This document shows positions 1 through 11,500 of a stretch of 64,000 bases of DNA, piece after piece. Position 1 is the first letter of the stretch. Every line of letters begins with the position of its first letter. The translations under genes and the position numbers were made by a program. Source of the DNA: Verticillium longisporum. Lineage: Eukaryota > Ascomycota > Sordariomycetes > Glomerellales > Plectosphaerellaceae. A model generated the notes under the pieces. That model made no database searches and was not told the DNA's origin. It worked only from the letters and a program-made list of their open reading frames with translations. The DNA lies in the NCBI GenBank assembly GCA_019188255.1, contig JAETXT010000010.1, forward strand, positions 2,108,001-2,172,000, in the 5' to 3' direction.

Positions 1-1071
1 TTCTACGGCAGGCCCCATACAAAGAGCTATTACCTAGGCTGCTCTACGGGTGGGCGTCGGGGCTTCAAGGAGGCTCAGAGCTTCCCTGACGATTTTGACG
101 GCATCGTTGCAGGCGCTCCGGCATTTTCGTTCAACAATCTCACGTCCTGGAGCTCATTCTTCTATCCATTGACCGGTCCACCGACCGCCGATACCTTTGT
201 GCCATTTAGCGTATGGCCTTTGATCGCAAAGGACATTCTAAAGCAGTGCGATCACCTTGACGGCGCTGTCGATGGTATTCTGGAGTCGCCAGATTTTTGC
301 AACTATGATCCATCTGGTCTACTCTGCGCCGAGGGTCAAAATAGCTCCACGTGCCTGACGCAAACACAAGCGGATACGGTGCGAAGCATCTACTCTCCTC
401 TACGCGACGTGGAAGGGAGCTTTGTCTATCCTGGCATGCAACCCGGCGGCGAGTCCACCGAGGCTGTCTTCGCCATGTTTAACGGCAGACCTTTTGGTGC
501 GTCAGACTGGTGGCAGTACGCCATCTTCAACGACTCCAGCTGGGATCCCCTGACGTTGAAGAAGGAGGACTTTACTGTCGCTTCGCAGCTCAACCTGTTA
601 AACATTGACACGTGGGAGGGCGATCTTTCGGCGTTCCAGAGGAAGGGCGGCAAGCTACTTCACTACCACGGCCTGGTAGATGGTATTATCACCAGCGCGA
701 ACTCGCCTCGATACTACGAGCATGTCTCGCAAACCATGAGGCTTTCTCCTTCCGAGTTGGATAAGTTTTACCGCTTTTTCCGCGTCTCGGGCATGGCGCA
801 CTGCTTCGGTGGACCTGGTGCCAGTAACATCGGCAACGGAGGATTCACCCCGCCAGCCAGCCTTAAGCCTGAAGAGAACGTTTTGATGGCCATGGTACAA
901 TAGGTGGAGAAGGGCATCGCGCCGGAGTATGTGGTCGGAACCGCCTTTATCAACGGAACACAGACCGCTGGGGTTGATTACAAACGGCGACACTGCCGCT
1001 GGCCTATGCGCAACATGTATCAGGGTCCTGGCGACGTCAAGGACGAGAATAGCTGGGCGTGTGTTCAGTAG
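1..1071 (+). CDS. Tannase/feruloyl esterase family, 5' partial, internal TAG stop
   Basis: Secreted alpha/beta-hydrolase of the tannase/feruloyl esterase family, which cleaves gallate or hydroxycinnamate esters of plant polymers. The 5' end lies outside the window; frame 1 is open from base 1. The nucleophile motif GCSTGGRRG is at residues 19-27 of the visible part, the acid motif in YHGLVDG near 222-228 and the base with its paired cysteine in GMAHCFGG near 264-271, which is the CS-D-HC arrangement of the family. A TAG at 901-903 stops the frame, yet the same frame continues with the conserved tail (VEKGIAPEYVVG, then HCRWP and YQGPGD) to a natural TAG at 1069-1071. The family usually has Trp at the stop, so TGG to TAG is the simplest change. 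All three catalytic residues precede it, so a shortened enzyme might still fold. Family assignment is firm; functionality is uncertain. Confidence 0.85.
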
Positions 1072-1279
1072 ACGCGATGTGACGTTGTCGTCGGGGTGTA
1101 CGTTCTGAAGTGTTTCCTCATTTCTTCGTTACGCACCGCTTGCTACTGGCAGTACTGTGCATATCCAACTACCTAGCTTTGTCGTGGCTCGTTGACAGAT
1201 CTCGCATTAAAAGTCAGACACGCACTGCCTCCCGCCGACGCTACCCAGAAGCGTCCTTCTGTTCTCATGAAACATCGCG

Positions 1280-3012
1280 TTATTCCTTTCTCTCGAATTG
1301 CTCCGACTCGATGTACTTCTTCTCGTCGGAGACGGAGTCGGATCGCTCGGGCACGAGCTTCTTGCCGCGCAGCTGGGCCCAGACGGCCTTGTGCATGGGC
1401 TTCATGAAGAGAGCGTCCATCTCCTCGAGAGTGATGCCTGGAGGTCAAAGTTAGCACCGAGTAATGATGCAAGGCGAGGAGGTAGAAAGACTTACCCTTG
1501 GTCTCAGGAACGAAAATGAAGGCCCAGATACCCATGCAGACGAGAATGGCGCTGAAGAAGAAATAGGCACCATAGCCGAGATCGGAAATCATGTAGGGCG
1601 TCGAGCGCGCAATGATGAAGGAGCCGAGCCAGGTGTCGGCGGTGGTGATGGCAACGCATAGCATTCGGATGTCGAGGGGGAAGATCTCGGAACAGTAAGT
1701 CCAGGTGATGCCCTGCCATGTGGCGCAAATGATGAAGCCGTTGACATAGACGCAGACCATGGCGAGGTAGCCCCAGGCATCGCGGTTGACGACACCGGCA
1801 GCAGCAGCACCAGCGGGATCGGCCCTCATGACGTAGCCGCCAATGTACCACATGGGAATGCAGCCGAGCGCGGCACCCCAGATGAGGCCCTTGCGACGTC
1901 CGACCTTTTCGACGACGTAGAAGGTAAAGCAGATCATGCCGAGCGTCTTGGCAATGCCGTAGAAGCCGGTCGAGAACAGGCGCAGCGAGGTACCGGACAC
2001 GCCGAGCGTCTCGAAGATGCGGGGGCGTAGTAGGTGATGATGTTGACGCCGGTGAAACTCTGGAGGAACATGAGCGCCATACCGATGCCCATGCGGTTTC
2101 GGGTGCCCTTCTGGAAAAGCTTCTTGAACTGCTGCTTCTTGCTCATGCGCATGGTTGATCGCTCCTCGACCTGCTGGCGGATCTCGCCCATCTCGCGGCG
2201 GACGTATTCGTGGTCGCGGTCGAGGCCGCGCAGTCTGCAGAGGATACGCTCGGCGCCTTCAAAGTCGTCACCTCTGGCGAGCCAGCGGGGAGACTCGGGA
2301 CACCACCACATGCCGAAGAATAGACCGACACCGGGAACCAGTTGCAGAGCGAGGGGGATGATCCATTGGGCTTGCGACTTAACGTTGATAGTCTGGTCTG
2401 TTGCGTAGTTGATCCAAAAACCCAGCATGCCGCCGCCTTGGGAAGCGATTTCGAAGATACCGACGAGTCGACCACGGATAGACGGCGGTGCTGTTTCGGC
2501 AATGTAGACAGGGACGACGAGAGAAGAAGCGCCAATGCCGAGACCGGCGATGGCGCGGCCTGCAATGATCATTTCGAGCTTGCCGTGGGCGGCGGTCATG
2601 AGAGTACCTCCGATGAGGAAGACGAGAGCGGCGAGCATGACGGTCTTGCGACGACCCCATTTCTCGGCGAGCGGGAATGTGAGGAGGGCGCCGAAGAAGC
2701 AGCCGGCTTGGAAGGTAGAGACAATGTTGCCTTGGACAGTATCACGGTGAGATTGGGACTTGCCAGCGAGGTCGAAGTCGCGGCGGAACGAGTCAAGCGC
2801 CATGGTGCCGCCGATGACGGCCGTATCATAGCCCACTAAATGCTGTTAGCATGGCACAGAATGACGAGATGTGCCGGTCGTAGACGACGCAAAGACTGGC
2901 TAAACATACTAGCAAGAGCAGAGCAGGAGGCGACAAGGGCGACAAGATGGATGCGCCAGTTGCGAACCTCGGGGGGATCAAGGGTCCCGGAGGCGTGGGT
3001 GCTCCAACCCAT
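1280..3012 (-). CDS. MFS sugar transporter, interrupted by a one-base frameshift
   Basis: Plasma-membrane hexose/quinate-type transporter of the major facilitator sugar porter family (12 membrane segments). Exons read 3012-2910, 2835-1496 and 1437-1280, with GT-AG introns of 74 and 58 nt. The start ATG at 3012 gives MGWSTHASGTLDPPEV; an in-frame codon at 3066 would add 18 residues that look like leader. Sugar porter signatures are present: GYDTAVIGG in TM1, EKWGRRK, RAIAGLGIG, the PESPRWL motif, then GVNIITYYAP, and after the lesion EKVGRRKG and VPETKG. The frame breaks at a run of five G on the + strand (2021-2025, five C in the message); one more base would restore it. With that base the exons sum to 1602 nt (533 residues). 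Tail-to-tail with the tannase gene, so possibly part of plant-aromatic or sugar use. Recent mutation and sequencing error are both possible. Confidence 0.86.
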
Positions 3013-3193
3013 GATGGCGATGATGTCAAGTGAAAATCTCTGCCTGGATGGTTGACTAGACTTCAAGCTGCGCAGTCGAACTCTTTGAGAGATCGAGTAA
3101 GCCGGAGACGAGAGAATGCTTGCTTCTCGGGTGGGGGAGAGGTTGCTTCGTCAGGGTCTATTTCGATCCAAGGCTCGTGGGCTGCTCCATCGT

Positions 3194-3201
3194 ATTATAT
3201 A
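3194..3201 (-). promoter_or_regulatory. TATA box of the sugar transporter
   Basis: On the minus strand this reads TATATAAT, about 180 nt upstream of the transporter ATG at 3012. Position and sequence fit a fungal TATA element; no other promoter signal was assigned. Confidence 0.45.
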
Positions 3202-6200
3202 GGCGAGCCCTTGGTGCCCCATCGCTCAAAACTCTCCATGGAACCCACCCCCAGAACCAGGGTCGGCGTGAGATGTGGGATGGACTGGAGCACGAGATGC
3301 CGCGCCGTCGACGGCGCCGGCCAACGACCGTGAAGCATGCACCCTGGAAAGGTCCGTAGCGGCCCGGTCTGGGGGAGGGTCGGACTAGCTTGGGCAGAAT
3401 ACAACGCTGTTACCCCGCGCTTCCCACATCGCGAAGCACAAGAAGGACGGGGATCTGGTCGCGCTGGCAGCGGCAAGGTCAGGTTGGCGTGTGGGGATGG
3501 GCTGGATGTTGATCTGGGGGAGGGGGCGGTTAGGGGCAACTAGAGTCAGAGATTTCCGGGGAAATATCGCGAGGCGAAGGAGGGATCATCGCGATAGAAG
3601 CATGGCGGACAGCAGGGTCGTTTCGTTACATGGTCACACTTGTACATGCCCCCTGGTGTGAGTGCTGGTCTTGGCACTCAAGACGATTGGACCAACGTCG
3701 GGATCCGCGAGTCAATGGGTGGTAAGATATTCATGAGGATTGCGGGTTTGTAGTAGATGGGTCGGCATTTCCGACGATGGATTACCTCACGGTGCATAGG
3801 ATGTGCCAGCAGAAAGAAAACAATGTTGGTAATGGGCGGCATGGACTTGCTCAATGATGGTCCCGAATCTAGCACGATGGAGGCGCATGCAGGCGAATGG
3901 AGACTGGAATCAAGCGTGCAGACTTGTTAAGAGTCTCGAATCCTGTGCTCGCGTGCTCTTCTTCGCGCCGGCAATGGCAGCCGGCCTTGCGGGTTTCCGC
4001 TCCAAACTGCAGTAAACGGCTACACGGTCCAACGCCCAGCGGCCATATCAGGTTCTTGGTGTCGGACCAAATCCCGCCCTAGATGGAGCCGCACTACCCT
4101 CGTGATGAAGCTAGACTATTGCTTAAGCTTAAGTCGGTGGGTCAGTCCAGGTTCACCGCGGGGTTTTGACGCAGGGATTGGGCGGTAGAAGCGCACACGA
4201 TGCATCGCAACCAGGGGGCTATGTCGTGAAGTCTGCATTTCGGCCAGTTTCCGAGCAGCGGCAGTTGGCTGACGCCTTCCTCTGGTCTGTCGTGAAGTTT
4301 CACAGCTGAGAAGAGGCAAGGAGCCATGGCGGTTGTGGCGTGCTGAAGCGCCAGGTCGAGTCCCGAAGTTTTCCGCATGGGTGACCATGGGGTGGACTAG
4401 AAGCACGGAAAAGTCGCCAGTGTGTCTTGTCCTGGAGCGAGACTTGAGCTTGTGATCCGTGGTATAAGACGGGGGATGACCGAGAGTCGCGTTTGCTAAA
4501 CCCAGAAAACATGCGTCGAAGTTCGGAAACCGGCCGAATGTTGCATCTCGACATGCGTCTTGAGGCTCGACAAGCAGCGCCAGGGTCGGAACTTGGCCGA
4601 CTCTTGGCGACGGCCGCAGATGAAGGATGCGGGTGAGGCTGGCTGCCGGTGGCCATCCCGGCGAACAACACGAAACCACGACCTATGAAAGCACAAGAGT
4701 ATTCGTAAAGCTCGTGAAGAAGACTCGGGCTCTCTTCAGCTTCGTCAATTTTTTGGGATCATCTCGCTTGGAGGAGGCAATGTATCGCGCCAAATGCTTT
4801 ACACAGACCAGCCTCTCCGATCGCTCAAGCATGAGCATGGGTGTGGCAACATGGCGGGCATACATTTAGGCTCCGCCTGTTGACCTGATGGATCCAGGCC
4901 GTCAGCTTTTCCGACGGTAACCCAACCACCACCACATCGGCCATTACCCACAACACCGAGGGCAGTATATCACACACCTACCGAACCAACGCGATTAATC
5001 CCTAGCGTCGGCCATCCTCCGGCGGTCGTCTCCACTGATCCTGCAGCATGGCCTGATTGCTACACAAGAAGTTGTGAAATATCATGAGAGAAGGGCAAAT
5101 GAGGTGTGCTGAAACGATCCCCAGATTCCCCACAACGTGAGACGCGCCGTCAACAGAAAGCATTCTTCGGATACCATGTCTCCTGACAACTCTCGCGTCT
5201 GTTGGCGGATGGAATAGTACAAGCCGTTGAGGAAGCCCAACGCTATTACCCCAGACACATTCTAATTTCCCCAGATTATCAACTTCCCTTTCCTTCGTTT
5301 CTTCTCGTCGAACCCACCTCACCCGCCATAGCACATGCGCTGGCCGGCGCCTTTCACTGATCCTCATTGCCGTGCATCTTGACCCCGCCACATCTGGCCC
5401 CCAGTGTCCTACTCGTGCGCATACGGCTGTGGCAGTCTGCGACGCTCCCTCCGAAATTTCTCCAGCCATCGTTCCCTCGACTCTATTGCCCCAAGGCAAC
5501 GTTTCTGCGAAAGTGGCAAGTGTCATTTTGAATGAGGCTTCGAGCGCGGGAACAACCCCGAGAATGACGTCGCACACTGATGTCCTAAAAGGGAGGATTA
5601 GCGACGATCTCACAGGGCCGCCGCAGCGCCACATGCGTGCCACCGAGAGGGGTGGTGTTCAGAGCCTCGGTCTTGTGCCCCATCGGTAGCTGTAGTCAGG
5701 GGCCTGCGCTCGGGCTTGAAGGGGCGCTACAGGGGCTCTGCAGGGGCTCTAGTTGGGCCGCAGTCCTTCGTCTTGGTCTCACACCTGTGCCAACGACAGG
5801 CCATTTCTGTGGTAGTTCGCGACCGAGGATACGACGTCCTTGGGTATTGGTGAAGTAAGCATGGCTACCAAAGTTGATTGGCAGCGATTCTAATACTCGT
5901 AAGAGTTGAATTGCTGTACGAAATTCGTACCAAAACGAATTGCTGGGTTGCTTGATCGTGCCGAGAGTGGGGAGTTTAAGCAAACAATACCTCAAGGCGT
6001 GGATGGTGGTTCCAAAATGTACAGGTAGTGAGCTCCGCCACAATGCCGCCCATGTCCCGACGTCTACCAATGGTCAATCGCTTAGATCACTTAACGATTT
6101 TCATACCTTGTTGAAGCACTATTGCTTTGTTCATATCTGCTTATATGGGGTCGGATCAGAGGACAGGTAGTTAATTGCGCATTAGGGAATCTGCCTTCAG

Positions 6201-6839
6201 TCCTGCCGTCTCACAGGAGACATGATCTTGAAACATGAGCCCTTTCCCATTAACTCGAGGTATATGTTTCACGCCATGACTTTTGAGGGAGACGATAGAG
6301 AACGTCTTGATATAAGGAGCAACAAGATAATATCTCCAATTTCCTCGGTCTCCGATGGTGCAGCCGCTCTTGCCAGTTGCTCCCTAGTGTGCCCGTCACT
6401 TCCAGAGAAACCACATTCACTGTCGCAAGCGTACACCCGAACGAGGTAGGATTTCAGACCCAAGTATGCTTGAAGAGGCCGAGATACTATGTGTGATATC
6501 AGCTAAGAAGTGATGACATGTCGTGAGCCTTGGGTTGGGCACCGCTCGGGGTAGAGGAACATAGGGCCCGCGAGCCTCCCGCCTCGATGATCAGCCTTTC
6601 CAATACACAAAGGTTCAAGCACTCATAGTTTAGATCCAACAACCAGCGCACATGGCTTCTTTCAAGATGCCTCGCTGTCTTGAGCCGGCTTTCTGAATAT
6701 CTGTGACAGGGTTTCAGCGGCGGAAGGCCTGCAACTTGCGGATGACTTTCGAAACATTGCGCATTTGGGTCAAATGTTGACAGCTCAGTCGAGCGCAGCA
6801 AGAGCTCAGATCCATGAAAGCAACCAAAAAAATTATTAT
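3202..6839. other. Gene-poor spacer
   Basis: About 3.6 kb between the transporter promoter and the 3' end of the next gene. Open frames up to roughly 210 codons occur on the minus strand (for example 5002-5643), but none has recognisable motifs or a convincing splice pattern. A short near-tandem CAGGGGCTCT word occurs at about 5730-5750. No RNA gene or transposon end was recognised. Confidence 0.5.
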
Positions 6840-8510
6840 TCATTGTTCATCCCGTCTGTACGGCTTGTATACTGTGGATGGTAAAGGCGGTAGTGGCCGA
6901 TCCGCTATACTTGGGGGAACGGAAAAGTGGGAAGCCTGATGTATGGAAGGCGTCCTCATCGACGGAGTATAGTACGACATCAACTCCGGTGACAACACAC
7001 TGCTGCTTGCAATGCTCGCACCCCCCGAGCTTGCTATGCTTGCGACGCTCTGCCTCTGCTTGGCGAGACTCTGCCTGGCGAGGCTTTGCCTCTGCTTCTG
7101 AACTGGCTTCCTGCGAATTCCCGGTGGTGGCAGTTCCGTAGGCTTGACCTTCTGTTGCGGCAGCACTAAAGGCTCGGGCCAGCTGGTAAGTGGGTTGGGG
7201 CTGGGAATGGGACTGGGCTGTGGCGAGTCGGCGTCCATCATTCTCATCTTCTCCTCAAGCGCCGCTGCTTCTAGTGCGGCGTTCGCCGTCTCCGCTCTTC
7301 CCGCAATGTCACGGCGAGATTTGCGCAGCATTGTCGAGATTGTGCTCCTTGAAGCACGCGAGGAGCTCGGCTTGAGCTTGCCAGACTGTGTGCCGTACTG
7401 CTCATTATTCGAGCTGCTGAGGGTTGATCGCATTGTCGATCGCATGGTCGACCGTGTTGAGAGGGTAGGCCAGCGGAAGATTTTGATGATGCCGGTCTCG
7501 CTCTCGGGTTCAGGGGGTGGGGGACTGTGTTGGGCCCATGCAGCTGTAGTGGCTTCGCGATCAAACTGCGAGGGCTGATCTTGAAATTCGTGGTAGTGAT
7601 GGTGTTCGTGATAGTACTCGTAACCGGCTTCAGGGTCGGCAGAAGCATCATTTACGGGTGGTAAAGGAGGCTTCTTGTCGTAGGGATGTGCATTATTAGG
7701 TAGTTGAGCAAATGATAGGCGTCTTTGGCGTCTTCGACGCCAGAGGAATAAGAAAAGAGCCACAAGGGCAAGAACACCAACTGCCTGGCTATCAGCTATA
7801 TCTTCAACATCACCGGTAGGTGTTGACTTACAAGTGATGCCAAAACCTAGGGCAAGTTTGAAAGGAAGGTTGGAGTTACCGTCATCCTGAGAGCTGGTAC
7901 TTGGAGCCTGTACTGGCTCACCAGCCGTGGATGTAGTTTTAGGAGAGATAGAGGTGCTCGTTGTTGAAGGTATTGTTGAAGTTTCACGGAATAGATCTGT
8001 TGGCACACCCACACTGAGATGCGCTCCCTCGGGCTCGGCTGTGATTATAGGTGACGCTGATGATGATGATGATGATGATGAAGGTGCCTGAGGATGTTCC
8101 TGAGGTTGAGCAGTCGTGACTAGTAGTGGAGTAGGAGATGGTGTAGAAGAGGGCACCGGTGCAGGATCTGGCACTGTTACGACTTGCTTTGTTGTGACAA
8201 CTGGTTGGACCTTCTCAGTCGTAGGACTAGGACCAGCTTGAATGGGCGCTGGAGTCGGCGTCGGCTTTGGAGTTGGGGCTGATGTTGCCTTGGGAGTGGA
8301 TGTTGGCTTCGGGGCCTGAGTCCTGGGAGTCTCTGCAGGCTTTGTTGTCGGTGATGGCGCAACTTGAGAGGTGGAAGTCGTGGCCGCCCCTGGATTAAGG
8401 ATTCCTTCAACGAGCGACTTGGGTCCATTCAAGATGTCGCCAATGATTCCTCGGCGCGACATGTTGCCATCCGGCCTGGCCTGCAGGCGTTTTGCACTGC
8501 GGGAAGGCAT
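6840..8510 (-). CDS. Ser/Thr/Pro-rich single-pass membrane protein
   Basis: Unnamed membrane protein of 539 residues. Exons 8510-7832 and 7780-6840 are joined over a 51-nt intron (gtaagt to cag) that lies in the coding sequence of the membrane segment; splicing yields a clean hydrophobic stretch GITFGVLALVALFLFLW followed by a stop-transfer RRRRQRR. The first ~225 residues are Thr/Pro/Ser rich with an S8 run, as in heavily O-glycosylated surface proteins; the tail (~290 residues) is Ser/Pro rich with PLPPLP-type proline motifs and basic patches. No signal peptide is evident at MPSRSAKR, and a second Met lies at residue 17. The layout (mucin-like ectodomain, one TM, long cytoplasmic tail) resembles fungal wall-stress sensors of the Mid2/Wsc type, but no WSC domain is visible. 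Function is unknown. Confidence 0.72.
   Translation of the reverse strand: MPSRSAKRLQARPDGNMSRRGIIGDILNGPKSLVEGILNPGAATTSTSQVAPSPTTKPAETPRTQAPKPTSTPKATSAPTPKPTPTPAPIQAGPSPTTEKVQPVVTTKQVVTVPDPAPVPSSTPSPTPLLVTTAQPQEHPQAPSSSSSSSSASPIITAEPEGAHLSVGVPTDLFRETSTIPSTTSTSISPKTTSTAGEPVQAPSTSSQDDGNSNLPFKLALGFGITCKSTPTGDVEDIADSQAVGVLALVALFLFLWRRRRQRRLSFAQLPNNAHPYDKKPPLPPVNDASADPEAGYEYYHEHHHYHEFQDQPSQFDREATTAAWAQHSPPPPEPESETGIIKIFRWPTLSTRSTMRSTMRSTLSSSNNEQYGTQSGKLKPSSSRASRSTISTMLRKSRRDIAGRAETANAALEAAALEEKMRMMDADSPQPSPIPSPNPLTSWPEPLVLPQQKVKPTELPPPGIRRKPVQKQRQSLARQSLAKQRQSVASIASSGGASIASSSVLSPELMSYYTPSMRTPSIHQASHFSVPPSIADRPLPPLPSTVYKPYRRDEQ
8058..8081. repeat. Trinucleotide microsatellite (TGA)8
   Basis: Eight TGA units on the + strand, inside the Ser/Thr/Pro-rich membrane-protein gene, where the minus strand encodes a run of eight serines. 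Length changes here would keep the reading frame. Confidence 0.9.
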
Positions 8511-11500
8511 GATATAATTAATCAGAGTTCCGATAACGCTGTGAAAGGGTTGTAGGTGTTCATGACATGGTCATCCGATCCGCCAAGTAGGTACAAAGTT
8601 AAGAGAAAAAAAAAGAAGAAAGCGTAGCTAAACGGCAGAAGTCGTCTCCTGGGTCAGTTTCTCCAGGACCCTCCTAGTCCAGTTCGTCTGAGTCCAGGAG
8701 GTTGCGATGAGGATAGAGCAGAGCCTTGGGACAAGAGAAAGCGGAAACAAACAAAGTTTCTCGAAGTTGACTGGGGGGTTTTGAGCCATCACGAACTCGA
8801 GGTCAATGCGAAGGCTGGCCTGCACTAAATCGACCTTGGTGTGATTGCGGCGTCTGTGCACAAGGCTCCGGCCGCAACACCATGCTTTTTCTTGGAGCTA
8901 CGGTGTCTCTGGGTCACAGTAGCTGCCGTCCGAGCGACGACGCCTCGCCTTTTCCAGTCAAATCCTGTTGCTCAAATGCTCTAGGCATGCAGCCGCCCGT
9001 CGCGATAGCGTGATGCGCACAGGGGCACCCCAAGCCTCAACCCCCCCTTCTCAGCCTGGGAAGTGTATCGTCAGTGTCCAGGTTTGCGCCAAGGGCACCA
9101 TGGCTTACTCGTGCTGTAGCGTCCGGTGTGGCATCGTGCGTACCAGAGCCCACCGCGCAGATCGGACGACAGCCATGGCATGTTTTGCGCGAATTGGGGG
9201 ATGTAGCTGGTTGTCCTCTACTCAGCCGTAGGATGAGGCATCAGCCGCCATTCCTCAAATGGCTATCACTTCGCGTGAGACACATGGAGAGTGGGAGTCT
9301 CTGGCTGCGGGAGACATCGCAATTGCCCGGCATAGAAGTCAGCATCGAAAACGTGATCAACACGAGACATGATTGTGAGAAGATGCCCATCCCTTTCTCA
9401 GCCACCAGCTTCGATGGAAACCCCCAGGCGGAGAAGGTGGGACGAGGGCTTTTGAGGGTCATTCGCAACGTAAACCCGAAACCCCCTATGACGAAATTGG
9501 CGGCAATAGTACACCACAGCCAACTGGTGTACTCAGGGCAGGGTTTCCCGTCGTTCTTTAGCTAGACTGAAGAACAAACGAGCCCTTGACATCCGTCAAC
9601 TCTACAGAGGACAGATTCCTACTCGTGTAGACTTTCTGCCACTTGATCGGTTGACACGTGGAAGGTTTGACGCCACAAAGGGTTTGAGATCCATCTGATT
9701 GAACTTTGCTTGACAAGTGCAGGCGAACGCTGCTCCGTAGGGCATGGTGAGAGACATCGCGGGGTCGAACAACTGCCTTCGTCACGAACGTGACTGACCG
9801 TCGTGTCATCCGTTTCCACGCTGGCCGATGTGGCGCGGCACGGTTTCGGTCACGGTCCCGGAGCTTGCTGTCGCTAGTTCAGCGCTACCGTTTCCAATCA
9901 GGAGCTGATCAAGAGGTGAAGCTCTGAGTCCGTCAGACCTACTTACAGGATGAAGAAGGCTTTTGCGGAACTGGTGCTGATTGGCGAAACCTACCCTGAT
10001 TCGGCGCGCTTTGGGAATGGCTGGACAAATACAAACGAACAGAGAGCCCAAGCGTCTTATAGATGGGTACTGTGGTTGTTGGGGCCGTGGAGAGCATCAG
10101 GATGGAATGATGCAGGTGAGCAGGCCGGGCGTCGACTGCGCCTGGGATATCCTGGCTTCGATAGTGCAGATGCCCAGGCTGACCAACGGCATGATTTCTC
10201 CGACTCGGCCGAGACGCGACCAGCCCAAATGGTCGTAGCTCATCAAGTTATGATGATTGCACGGTCCTCCAGGTCGCGTCTCTACGTTCCCTGAAAGCAG
10301 AATTTGGCCCGTCTTGCGTCTCTCCGAGCGACCGGAGTTATTGGAGGTCAAAGCCAACACGACGGGTTCCGCCCCACTAGGTTGCCATTATCAAGTCATG
10401 TACGACACATGACCGTCTCTTTGGTCCTTTATATATCACCACATAGCCCACCCGTGTTGGTAGGCACCTGAATACTGGGTCTCCTCCTGACTCAAAACTC
10501 GGAATCGCCATCACGCGTGTAACTTTGGTGCTCAAACATTCCGAATAGGGCAGGTCACACATGAACGGATCCCGAACAGCAGTCTCATCAACCTGCCGAG
10601 CTCCGCAAGTGCGTCGCTAGTCATCTTCACTGCTACTCTCTCGACTGAACCTCAAATCTAACCATCGCAAACGTTGCCCTGCGGTTCCATTATGCTGCAG
10701 TCTGCCTTTAGGGCTGTTGGACGGGTAATTGAGCAGGAAACAATGCCTTGCTGAACCGCATCGAGGACGCGCCATACCAGACACTTGAGGCCCAAGACAA
10801 AATTGGGATATTTGATGAGTGGTCAAAGAAAAAGCGGCTTTGAACATACCCAGAAAAGTGGTCATGAAAATGTACTCTGCATGCCCACGCAGCCAGCCAG
10901 CCATCATTCCGGCGACGTTTGGGTCTTGGCGTGAAAGACGGAGCCTTCCGTGTCAACCGGGGCAATGATTGACATCGTTTGAACTCCAAACGCATGAAAC
11001 GTCATCCAATTCAAAGATCGCGGCTGGTTAAAAGCCTCCTGGGCAAGAGGCTCATGGAAGATCCACTGGTGGAGGGATCAGGCCAGGGTTATCGCGGGGA
11101 ACCAAGATGCTGGGCGACGGAGGATAGCAGTGCGCGGTTGGATCGAGCAAGATGCGTCTGAGACGGCGCGCTGCACCTTGCCCCTATTGGCTACTCTCCA
11201 TCAGTGCCTTACGACGATAATGCGGCCATGCAAACATTTACATCATGCAAATTGCCTCGATCTCCGGCAGAGCGGGGGGTGGCAAGCGGCTATTCCAGGA
11301 GGCATTGCAGCCCCACAGTCAGTCAGACTGGTACCGTTGTAGGCAAGCTGCCTCGAACTAAGATTCCTGGTATGGTCCTTCTATATTGCATTTGGTGGTT
11401 ACTTTACTATGCGTAAGGCGCCAGCCGCATAGTGTGCATCTCGCCGTTGAGGCTCTGCACATGTCACACAACGTCACCATGGGTCGGCCGTCCCTTACAG

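Noticed and set aside
904..1071. Programmed stop-codon readthrough at the tannase TAG
   Set aside because: The context after the stop (GTGGAG) does not match known readthrough contexts, and tannases are not known to use it; mutation or error is simpler.
4116..4679. Minus-strand open frame of about 187 codons
   Set aside because: Low-complexity basic composition and no recognisable domain; expected by chance in moderate-GC DNA.
5002..5643. Minus-strand open frame of about 210 codons
   Set aside because: It opens with a non-ATG codon, has no motifs or hydrophobic pattern of a known family and no supporting splice structure.
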